From positions 1 to 26,266 of the forward strand of contig MEVH01000010.1 of NCBI GenBank assembly GCA_001772665.1: a DNA stretch of 26,266 nt, given 5' to 3'. Positions 15,925-22,331 of this stretch are shown one piece after another. The translations under genes and the position numbers were made by a program. Source of the DNA: a candidate division WWE3 bacterium RIFCSPLOWO2_01_FULL_39_13. Its GTDB lineage: Bacteria > Patescibacteriota > WWE3 > 2-01-FULL-39-13. The first letter of the stretch is position 1. Each line of letters starts with the position of its first letter. Below the pieces are notes generated by a model, which was not told the DNA's origin, made no database searches, and was given only the letters and a program-made list of their open reading frames with translations.

Positions 15925-17881
15925 GATAAAAATCCTTTCTGACGATCTGGTAAGCAAAATCGCAGCAGGAGAAGTTGTAGAAAGACCAGCATCAGTTGTT
16001 AAGGAGCTTCTGGATAACGCAATTGATTCAGGCGCCAATCACATAACAATAGAAATAGAAGAGGGTGGAATCAAAAAGATTCTTGTTGCAGACAACGGCA
16101 CAGGAATGAGCAAAGAAGACGCTGAACTGGCCTTTAAACCCCATGCAACAAGCAAAATTTCAACAGAAGAAGACCTCTTAAATATAAACAGCTACGGCTT
16201 TAGAGGAGAAGCCCTTTCGAGCATATCAGCAGTCTCTAAAGTAACTTTAAAAACACGCCCTTCAGCAGACAACCTTGGCACAGAAATAAAAATAGAAGGA
16301 GGAAAGACAGTATCAGTTGCAGAAACAGGAGCCCCTGCGGGAACGTCAATTCTCGTCGAAGAGCTTTTCTATAATATCCCTGCCAGAAAAGAATTTCTAA
16401 AATCACCGCAGGCTGAATACAGAGCAATACTTGATATCACAGACGCCCATGCGATAGCAAATCCCAAGATAGGATTCACACTCACAAACAACGGCCGTAC
16501 TGTATATTCTTTCCCCAAAGACCATCAAATGGACGACCGCCTGCGTGAAATTTTCGGTATAGACACATTTGAAAAACTTCTTCCAATCTTTTTTGAGCAT
16601 CCTCATATTGAAATCTATGGATTTGCCGGCAAACCCGAAATTGCTACAGAAAACAAAAAACAGCAGTATATTTTTGTGAACGGCAGAAGAATATTTGACA
16701 AGTCAATAGCTTTTGCCGTCAAAGAAGCCTATTCAAGCCTTATTGCCAAAGATGCCTATCCGCTTTACACAGTTTTTATAGATGTACCGGCAAATATTGT
16801 CGATGTCAACGTCCACCCGCGAAAAGAAGAAGTAAAATTCTCAAATTCTCAGCTTATTTTTAATTCAGTAAAAGACTCGATAAAAAAGGCGTTAGATAGA
16901 GCAAATCTGACTCCAGGTTCACAGCATGCTGCAGGGACAGCAGGATCTTCAGGGTTTCCCCCATATTCAAGCCCGTTTGGAGAACCACCGCCTCTGTCTC
17001 CTACTTACGGCTCACCATTCGGAAGCAAACCAGCAGGAGGATTCAGCAAGGGATCATCCTACAATTCGCCATGGCCAAAACCAGCCCCAGCAAGAGGAAA
17101 ACCTTCTATCTCTAAACCACCCGCATTTAATTCTCCTTATAAACCGCCTGCTTCTGGAGGCTTTGGCACCGGGCAAAATCAAGCGGGATCACCACCGTTC
17201 GGAAGTCCTCCTAAAGATCCTTTTGGATTTGATGATTTTGGGTATGACTATCCTCCTTACGGATCGCAGGGACAGCAGGCAGGCATGGACTTAAACACGC
17301 AGAATAGCTCAAATATAATGCAGATCCATAACCTGTACGTTATTTCAGAGGCAGAAACCGGAATCATGGTATATGACCAGCACGCGCTTCACGAAAGGAT
17401 AATTTATGAAAGGCTGAAGGCTGCACACGGCGAGCAAAAAGAAGAGGGGAATATTCAGATGCTTCTAACTCCGATAGTCGTAAACCTATCAGTTCAAGAG
17501 GCCGAAATTATAAATGAATACATAACAACGCTAGAAGAGGCAGGTTTTAAGATCGAAAACTTTGGCGGGCACTCATATAAAATTACCCAAGTCCCCGCGA
17601 TACTGGCAGATAAAGATTTAAAGATCTTGATTCACGAGCTGATAGAAGATCTTGAAAATACAGAAGGGTTAAAGGAAATTGATTCAAAATCAGACAAAAT
17701 GCTCACATACCTTGCCTGCAGAACAGCGTATAAATCGGGAGACTTGATACCGCAAGAAGAAATCTCTGCTATGATTGAAAAATTAAACACCGCCGAAATT
17801 CCTTACACCTGTCCTCACGGAAGACCCCTTAAAGTCGAAATAACCTTCAGCGAGCTGGAAAAGATGTTTAAGAGGAAATAA
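15917..17881 (+). CDS. mutL: DNA mismatch repair protein MutL, endonuclease type
   Basis: MutL links mismatch recognition by MutS to strand removal. The N-terminal GHKL ATPase has the catalytic E30 in VVKELLDN, D59 in DNGTGM and GFRGEAL at 94-100. The position usually held by Glu in the VEN motif is Asp (D33-N34). The C-terminal domain has the metal-dependent endonuclease motif DQHALHER starting at D487, an ACR motif (ACRTAYKSGD) and CPHGRP near 631. This MutL therefore should nick DNA itself, consistent with no MutH. Between them, roughly residues 335-460, is a long Gly/Pro/Ser/Phe-rich linker with recurring SPFG/PPFGS-like units. Total 654 residues. It overlaps the preceding gene by 8 bases. 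Confidence 0.98.
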   Translation: MNRIKILSDDLVSKIAAGEVVERPASVVKELLDNAIDSGANHITIEIEEGGIKKILVADNGTGMSKEDAELAFKPHATSKISTEEDLLNINSYGFRGEALSSISAVSKVTLKTRPSADNLGTEIKIEGGKTVSVAETGAPAGTSILVEELFYNIPARKEFLKSPQAEYRAILDITDAHAIANPKIGFTLTNNGRTVYSFPKDHQMDDRLREIFGIDTFEKLLPIFFEHPHIEIYGFAGKPEIATENKKQQYIFVNGRRIFDKSIAFAVKEAYSSLIAKDAYPLYTVFIDVPANIVDVNVHPRKEEVKFSNSQLIFNSVKDSIKKALDRANLTPGSQHAAGTAGSSGFPPYSSPFGEPPPLSPTYGSPFGSKPAGGFSKGSSYNSPWPKPAPARGKPSISKPPAFNSPYKPPASGGFGTGQNQAGSPPFGSPPKDPFGFDDFGYDYPPYGSQGQQAGMDLNTQNSSNIMQIHNLYVISEAETGIMVYDQHALHERIIYERLKAAHGEQKEEGNIQMLLTPIVVNLSVQEAEIINEYITTLEEAGFKIENFGGHSYKITQVPAILADKDLKILIHELIEDLENTEGLKEIDSKSDKMLTYLACRTAYKSGDLIPQEEISAMIEKLNTAEIPYTCPHGRPLKVEITFSELEKMFKRK

Positions 17882-17883
17882 AA

Positions 17884-17908
17884 AAAAGAGCCGCTCTTTT
17901 CAGCGGCC
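17884..17908. terminator. Hairpin after mutL
   Basis: GCCGCT (17890-17895) pairs with AGCGGC (17902-17907) around a CTTTTC loop. An overlapping alternative stem pairs AAAAGAG with CTCTTTT on either side of CCG (17884-17900). The first stem has an eight-base U-run only when read on the minus strand; the second supplies a short U-run on the plus strand after mutL. Confidence 0.5.
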
Positions 17909-18036
17909 CGCTTCCATATCTTTTAAATGTGAACATACACCCCTCCAATAGCTTTAACGAAAATATGCAATCATTTGTCACGCTGATTTCTTGGCAGGCT
18001 GGATAACAACCGTAAATACAGTTAATATATCCTCGT

Positions 18037-19293
18037 ATGAACAGAATCAAAATCATCATATTATTTGCTGTAGGAATACTAATCGGTTTTGTCATAAAAG
18101 ATGCTCTCGAATTTCACCCGCTTTTAGGATTTTTAAGAAAACAAAAAGTTGTGGAGAATGTTCTTCCTGTCCCCGAAACTCCGCAAGCATACGAAGAACC
18201 ATCAGTTGAGCCCGATCGCAAGGTTTGCCAGTATATCGAAATCCTTCATGAAAGCATTGCAGAACCTGATTCTGATGACAAAATCCAAAAAATTATCGGC
18301 TACCAGAACAATAAAGCAGGACTGTATATTTATGCCGAAGTTGCTGAATATTCCACAATAGCAGCAGAACTTGTTAACTCGAATGGCGGGGATTGGGGGT
18401 ATGTCCTTATTCCTTATAATGTCAAAGACTACAACGAAACCCGTTGGGGAGGATTGTTTTCAAGACTTTCTGAGCAGCACTTAATTCCAATCATCCAGCT
18501 TTGGGATCTTGATCTTGAAGAAGACAAGCAGAAAGAGCAGATAAGAAAATCTGCAGAGTTTCTAAACATTCTTAAATGGCCGATAAGACATCGCTACATC
18601 AGTGTTTACAACGAACCAAATGATTCCAAATTTTGGAAAGGGAATATTAACCCGGCAGAATATGCAGAAATTCTTCAGTCAACAATAGACACCTTCAAGG
18701 CCTTAAATAACGACTTTTTCATGATGAATGGCGCATTCAATTCATCTGCAAGAATAGGAGGAGACTACATGGATGAAGAAACATTTCTCATCAAAATGAA
18801 TGACCAGGTGCCTGGAATTTTTGATAGACTTGACGGGTGGGCGTCGCATCCATATCCTCAGCCTAATTTTTCTGGCTCTTCGAAAGCTTACGGCAGAGAC
18901 AGTATCAGAGCCTACGAATGGGAATTATCCATCCTCAAGAACCGTTTTAAAGCAGACACATCAAAACTTCCCGTTTTTATAACCGAAACCGGATGGGCGC
19001 ATAAAGAAAGTGAAGCAGACAGCAATAAAGAGCCGGTCCAATACAAGCTGAATCAGTATCAAACCGCAGACAACATAAAATACGCATTTGAAAACGTATG
19101 GCTGAAAGATGATAAAGTTGTGGCGGTGACTCCCTTCACTATTAAATATGATCCGCCCTACGACCATTTCTCATGGATTACGCAGAACAACAATCCATAT
19201 CCGCAGTTTACAGCCGTAAAAGATATTGAAAAGACAAAAGGAAAACCGCCTATAGTAACGTATACAAAAACCAAAGTCTTGGAATGCCAGTAG
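18037..19293 (+). CDS. Membrane-anchored glycoside hydrolase-like protein (GH-A clan fold)
   Basis: The 418-residue protein has an N-terminal membrane helix (KIIILFAVGILIGFVI) and an extracytoplasmic domain reading as a TIM barrel. Two hallmark spots of clan GH-A retaining glycosidases are present: YNEPN near residue 191 (acid/base Glu after the fourth strand) and ITETGW near 314 (nucleophile Glu after the seventh strand), about 120 residues apart as expected. Other matching parts are WGYVLIPYNV, RLDGWASHPYPQP and VTPFTIKYDPP. The likely role is cleavage of beta-linked sugars at the cell surface; the exact family and substrate are not certain. A -10-like TAATAT lies 8 bases before ATG. The truncated tyrS copy starts 18 bases after the stop. 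Confidence 0.8.
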   Translation: MNRIKIIILFAVGILIGFVIKDALEFHPLLGFLRKQKVVENVLPVPETPQAYEEPSVEPDRKVCQYIEILHESIAEPDSDDKIQKIIGYQNNKAGLYIYAEVAEYSTIAAELVNSNGGDWGYVLIPYNVKDYNETRWGGLFSRLSEQHLIPIIQLWDLDLEEDKQKEQIRKSAEFLNILKWPIRHRYISVYNEPNDSKFWKGNINPAEYAEILQSTIDTFKALNNDFFMMNGAFNSSARIGGDYMDEETFLIKMNDQVPGIFDRLDGWASHPYPQPNFSGSSKAYGRDSIRAYEWELSILKNRFKADTSKLPVFITETGWAHKESEADSNKEPVQYKLNQYQTADNIKYAFENVWLKDDKVVAVTPFTIKYDPPYDHFSWITQNNNPYPQFTAVKDIEKTKGKPPIVTYTKTKVLECQ

Positions 19294-19301
19294 TGTATAA
19301 T
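19294..19301 (+). promoter_or_regulatory. -10 box TGTATAAT of the truncated tyrS copy
   Basis: TGTATAAT ends 10 bases before ATG 19312. The same ten bases GTGTATAATT occur before intact tyrS (21071-21080), so the duplication reaches just past the promoter. Confidence 0.55.
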
Positions 19302-19311
19302 TGACAGGATA

Positions 19312-19524
19312 ATGAGAGATAAATCATCTATAAACATTCAAGAAAAACTCAATCTCATAAAGCAAGTCGGTGAGGAAATAACTACAGAAGAGGAATTGAA
19401 AACTCTCCTTTCTTCCAACAAACCTCTTACTGCATATGACGGCTTCGAGCCAAGCGGACGGATTCACATAGCACAAGGCCTTCTACGTACAATAATGAAC
19501 CCACATGAGAAATGTAGCAGTTGA
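19312..19524 (+). pseudogene. Truncated 5' copy of tyrS
   Basis: The first 60 or so codons repeat the beginning of intact tyrS at 21088. Over 49 codons (19339-19485 against 21115-21261) the proteins are identical, including EPSGRIHIAQGLL with the HIGH-like motif, while the DNA differs at 10 of 147 positions, all synonymous. Homology fades after codon 58 and the ORF ends in an unrelated tail (TIMNPHEKCSS) at TGA 19522-19524. It lacks most of the catalytic domain and KMSKS and cannot be a working synthetase. Its promoter seems intact, so the RNA and a 70-residue fragment may still be made. It marks the left edge of the two-gene insert. Confidence 0.88.
19339..19485 (+). repeat. Direct repeat, left copy (tyrS codons, partner 21115-21261)
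   Basis: A 147-base direct repeat, 93 percent identical, whose partner lies 1776 bases downstream. The two copies bracket the acetyltransferase-like and PIG-L genes. Confidence 0.95.
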
Positions 19525-19544
19525 TATCTAAGCTGATATCAACT
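19519..19544. repeat. Perfect inverted repeat just after the truncated tyrS
   Basis: AGTTGATATC and GATATCAACT form a 10-bp perfect stem around the loop TAAGCT. The left arm covers the TGA stop. There is no following U-run, so a simple terminator is not obvious; it lies at the boundary of the tyrS homology. Confidence 0.85.
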
Positions 19545-19547
19545 TAA

Positions 19548-19561
19548 ATACCAACTGGTAT
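19548..19561. repeat. Second short inverted repeat at the same junction
   Basis: ATACCA and TGGTAT are separated by AC. It begins 3 bases after the preceding 10-bp inverted repeat and ends 23 bases before the next gene. It could be an operator half-site pair, a junction scar or chance. Confidence 0.5.
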
Positions 19562-19584
19562 ACTTCCGCGTTAATTGTATTCCG

Positions 19585-20226
19585 ATGTTTTCAATAAATA
19601 TTGCTACCCATAGTATAATATCAACAGGGAGTTATATTGTCCATTTTTATCATGGGGAAAGTATAAGATCAGTATTCTATGAAGCATTACCCTATATCGA
19701 AGTCGTAACGGATTTATTAAACCGTAATCTCATGGATTCATTCCCAAGGGTGTCACCAGTCAAGTTTTTAAGAGAACAAAAAAACCTAGACGATGGAAGA
19801 ATAATTGATAATACAAACTTGTGGAAAGGTGGAGCTTTCTTATTATTTGATGGGAATAATATAATAGGAGCAAGTCTCGCCAGAGAAGAAATTATCATAG
19901 ATAAATTTGGAAACAGAAATCGTACTGGAAGAGGTTTTGGATTGTTTGCAGTAGTCGACATCGAATACCGCAATGGTATTTGGGGAATACTACTTTCTGG
20001 AATTGCAATTGATTCTCTTATCCAAAAAGGATGTAATCTTGTAAGAGGATCAACATCCATATACAATATACCAGTAGATAAGCTTTTTTCAAGATTTGCA
20101 AGGACTAGATGGGTTGAAGGAGAATGGATTAGATATGTCGTGGACACCGAAAAGTTTAGCGTTTTATTCTATAAATTGCTTGAGAGCAAAGGTTTGAAAG
20201 AACAATATAACTTGATTTTTCTATAA
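19585..20226 (+). CDS. Probable GNAT-fold N-acetyltransferase-like protein
   Basis: This 213-residue soluble protein has the late-domain pattern of GNAT enzymes. A strand GAFLLFDGNNIIGASLA is followed by GFGLFAVVDIEYRNGIWGIL, resembling strand 4 and the acetyl-CoA loop, although the usual Q/R-x-x-G-x-G/A is degenerate (RNGIWG). A helix (LLSGIAIDSLIQKGCN) and STSIYNIPVDKLFSRFARTR follow, where the Asn and Phe sit as in GNAT strand 5 and helix 4. The first 60 residues are less typical. The substrate is unknown. The next gene, a PIG-L deacetylase, starts 2 bases after the stop, so the pair may act on one amino sugar or amine. The block sits between two tyrS copies and its base use looks AT-richer than its neighbours. 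Confidence 0.55.
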   Translation: MFSINIATHSIISTGSYIVHFYHGESIRSVFYEALPYIEVVTDLLNRNLMDSFPRVSPVKFLREQKNLDDGRIIDNTNLWKGGAFLLFDGNNIIGASLAREEIIIDKFGNRNRTGRGFGLFAVVDIEYRNGIWGILLSGIAIDSLIQKGCNLVRGSTSIYNIPVDKLFSRFARTRWVEGEWIRYVVDTEKFSVLFYKLLESKGLKEQYNLIFL

Positions 20227-20228
20227 AT

Positions 20229-20993
20229 ATGCAAAGTGACGCGCTAAAAGTATTAATTGTAGTTGCACACCCGGACGATGCAGACGTCTCTATGGGTATG
20301 AAGATCTGCAATTTAAAAAGGTTGGGATATCATGTCCATATACATTGCCTCTCAAAAGGTGGCAAGAAAGCCAACGAAATTGAATACAAGCAGGAACGGG
20401 AAGCTGAAGCACTAAGGGCAGGGGAAATCCTTGGTGTTGATAAATACACATTTTCTGATTTTGCCGATACCTTGTTTGAAAGCGACAGAAGCAAGATAAG
20501 AGATAAACTAGAAAAAACTATCAAGGAAGAAAAACCCGATGTAGTTTACACCCATTACTTTGAAGATCTTCATATTGATCACGAAATAACTAGCAAGGAG
20601 ACTCTAATTGCGGCCAGGTCTGCAAAAACCCTGATATACTTTAGATCCCCGTATAGCAGAAACTTCACACCTAAAATTTTTTATTTTGGTGATGAAATTT
20701 CTATGTCTAAGAAATACAATGCATTAAAATGCTTTAAATCTCAAAAATTTCTCGATGCAGAATTCCTAAAACAAGCCTCTTCAGTACTTTTCTTCGAGTA
20801 TTTGCATCCACAGTTGATTTTAGACGTCAAAATGTCTTATGGAAAAAAAATCGATGAACCATTCTACTGCGAATTTTTTATCCCAGAACGAATTTCTGAA
20901 GTTGATACAAGGTTGCCAAAACTAAACGAATTTAGAAAGGGTGCACTAGCAATTAAAGAGAAGGTGAGGTTTTCTTTGAAGAACAATTCCTAG
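20229..20993 (+). CDS. PIG-L/LmbE family deacetylase
   Basis: The family removes acetyl groups from N-acetylglucosamine-type substrates using zinc. The 254-residue protein begins KVLIVVAHPDDAD, with H14 and D16-D17 of the AHPDD motif (the following residue is Ala where Glu is frequent). The second metal motif is LHIDHEIT, giving the H-x-x-H pair. Between them EREAEALRAGEILGV is the usual helix after strand 3, and a DVVYTHYFED strand precedes the second motif. No signal peptide is present, so it should act in the cytoplasm. It is packed 2 bases after the acetyltransferase-like gene. Its direct substrate is unknown; small amine-sugar conjugates or cell-surface precursors are plausible. Confidence 0.93.
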   Translation: MQSDALKVLIVVAHPDDADVSMGMKICNLKRLGYHVHIHCLSKGGKKANEIEYKQEREAEALRAGEILGVDKYTFSDFADTLFESDRSKIRDKLEKTIKEEKPDVVYTHYFEDLHIDHEITSKETLIAARSAKTLIYFRSPYSRNFTPKIFYFGDEISMSKKYNALKCFKSQKFLDAEFLKQASSVLFFEYLHPQLILDVKMSYGKKIDEPFYCEFFIPERISEVDTRLPKLNEFRKGALAIKEKVRFSLKNNS

Positions 20994-21071
20994 CTATTCA
21001 TTCTTCTATTTTAAAATTTTACAACTTTCAATCGTACTGATTCTTCATGTAAGCATCAAGTCATTCATAGG

Positions 21072-21079
21072 TGTATAAT
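21072..21079 (+). promoter_or_regulatory. -10 box TGTATAAT of tyrS
   Basis: TGTATAAT ends 8 bases before ATG 21088 and matches the box before the truncated copy. No -35 element is evident. There is no visible T-box or leader structure, as expected if the transcript is leaderless. Confidence 0.6.
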
Positions 21080-21087
21080 TCTTAGTA

Positions 21088-22188
21088 ATGGCAAAGGAAT
21101 CTTCGCTGACTGTACAAGAAAAACTGAACCTCATAAAGCAAGTCGGTGAGGAAATAACTACAGAAGAGGAACTAAAGACTCTCCTTTCTTCTAACAAACC
21201 TCTTACTGCGTATGACGGTTTCGAGCCAAGCGGACGCATTCACATAGCACAAGGACTTCTAAGAGCCATAAATGTCAATAAGATGGCAAAGGCCGGATTC
21301 AAATTTATCATGCTTGCTTCTGACTGGACTGCATGGGCCAACCATAAATATGGAGGAGACCTTGAGAAAATACACCGGGCTGGAGAATATTTCATAGAAA
21401 TCTGGAAGACAAGTGGAATGAATTTAGAAAATGTTGAATTCGTATGGGCAAGCGACCTTGTAAAAACTCCTGGTTACTGGGAACTACTAATGAAAATAGC
21501 AATTAAAAACAACCTTCCGAGAATTCTAAGAACAGTAGAGATCATGGGGAGAAAAGAGTCCGATACACTGACAGCATCGCAAGTTTTATATCCTCTTATC
21601 CAAACCACCGATATTTTTATGTTAAAAGCGCAGGTTACCCAGCTTGGGATGGATCAGCGAAAAGTAAATATGCTGGCCCGCGAAGTAGGCGAGGAATTAG
21701 AACTATGGAAGCCAGTCGTAGTCAGCCACCACATGCTTCTTGGGCTTTTGCCTCCTGATGCTGACAATCCAAATGAATCGACCGTCGATAGAGCGATAAG
21801 AATGAAAATGAGCAAATCCAAGCCTGAAAGCAGTATTTTCATGACCGATACAGTAGAAGATGTAAAAAGAAAAATAGCAAACGCCTGGTGTCCAGAAAAA
21901 GTTATAAAGGAGAACCCGATTCTTGAATACTGCAAATATATTGTCTTTGAAAAATCTCTCAATATGCTTATTAAACGCCTAGAAAAATTCGGCGGAGACG
22001 TTGAATATAAAACATACCAGGATTTAGAAAAGGATTATGCAGATGGAAAATTGTATCCACTTGATCTCAAAAATGCACTCGCGGAGTATCTAAACACATA
22101 CCTGCAGCCTGTAAGAGATCACTTCGAAAATGACAAAACAGCCAAAAGCCTAAAAGAAGAAGTAGAAAGTTACAGCGTTACAAGATGA
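21088..22188 (+). CDS. tyrS: Tyrosyl-tRNA synthetase, archaeal/eukaryotic type
   Basis: It charges tRNA-Tyr with tyrosine. The 366-residue protein is of class I, with the HIGH-equivalent HIAQG (PSGRIHIAQGLLRAINVNKM) and KMSKS near residues 240-244 (RMKMSKSKPES). The segments ADWTAW-like SDWTAWANHKYGGDL, MGRKESDTLTASQVLYPLIQ, QLGMDQRKVNMLAREV and VVSHHMLLGL closely follow eukaryotic, especially plant-like, and archaeal TyrRS rather than the common bacterial TyrS with its C-terminal S4 domain. Length agrees with that short type. The first 58 codons exist a second time upstream at 19312. The stop overlaps a 32-residue membrane peptide gene by 4 bases. Confidence 0.95.
   Translation: MAKESSLTVQEKLNLIKQVGEEITTEEELKTLLSSNKPLTAYDGFEPSGRIHIAQGLLRAINVNKMAKAGFKFIMLASDWTAWANHKYGGDLEKIHRAGEYFIEIWKTSGMNLENVEFVWASDLVKTPGYWELLMKIAIKNNLPRILRTVEIMGRKESDTLTASQVLYPLIQTTDIFMLKAQVTQLGMDQRKVNMLAREVGEELELWKPVVVSHHMLLGLLPPDADNPNESTVDRAIRMKMSKSKPESSIFMTDTVEDVKRKIANAWCPEKVIKENPILEYCKYIVFEKSLNMLIKRLEKFGGDVEYKTYQDLEKDYADGKLYPLDLKNALAEYLNTYLQPVRDHFENDKTAKSLKEEVESYSVTR
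21115..21261 (+). repeat. Direct repeat, right copy (within intact tyrS)
   Basis: Partner of 19339-19485. Ten base differences fall at codons for Leu, Asn, Leu, Lys, Ser, Ala, Gly, Arg and Gly, and none changes the protein. Confidence 0.95.
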
Positions 22189-22283
22189 AAAAGAAAACAA
22201 AAAAGATAATACAGCTGGCACTAATTGCCATAGCATCACTTGCGCTAGTCGGATACTCAATACTGCCGTTTTTGTTCAGTTAA
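22185..22283 (+). CDS. Very small single-pass membrane peptide (32 aa) coupled to tyrS
   Basis: The ATG overlaps the tyrS stop as ATGA. The peptide starts with a basic patch (MKKKTKK), then one hydrophobic helix (IIQLALIAIASLALVGYSIL) and a short PFLFS tail, as expected for a membrane peptide with a cytoplasmic N-terminus. No family is recognised. Overlap with tyrS argues for translation, but a peptide this short could also be a chance ORF. A hairpin starts at its stop codon. Confidence 0.55.
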   Translation: MKKKTKKIIQLALIAIASLALVGYSILPFLFS

Positions 22284-22303
22284 GAACCAATGGGTCTCTT
22301 AAC
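22279..22303 (+). terminator. Hairpin after the tyrS-coupled peptide gene
   Basis: GTTAAGA-ACC pairs with GGT-C-TCTTAAC, a 10-bp stem with one bulged C and the loop AATG. No U-run follows, so it may act as a 3' stability element or weak terminator ahead of the recG promoter. Confidence 0.45.
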
Positions 22304-22317
22304 CTAGACATACAACA

Positions 22318-22325
22318 TGTATAAT
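22318..22325 (+). promoter_or_regulatory. -10 box TGTATAAT of recG
   Basis: TGTATAAT ends 6 bases before ATG 22332. It overlaps the earlier in-frame ATG at 22317, which is therefore unlikely to be the start. Confidence 0.6.
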
Positions 22326-22331
22326 TCGCTT

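Noticed and set aside
19519..19544. Integron attC or IS200/IS605-type end
   Set aside because: The arms do not match the attC GTTRRRY pattern and no integrase or transposase is in the window.
22317..22331. Earlier recG ATG
   Set aside because: It overlaps TGTATAAT; the ATG at 22332 matches the promoter spacing seen elsewhere.
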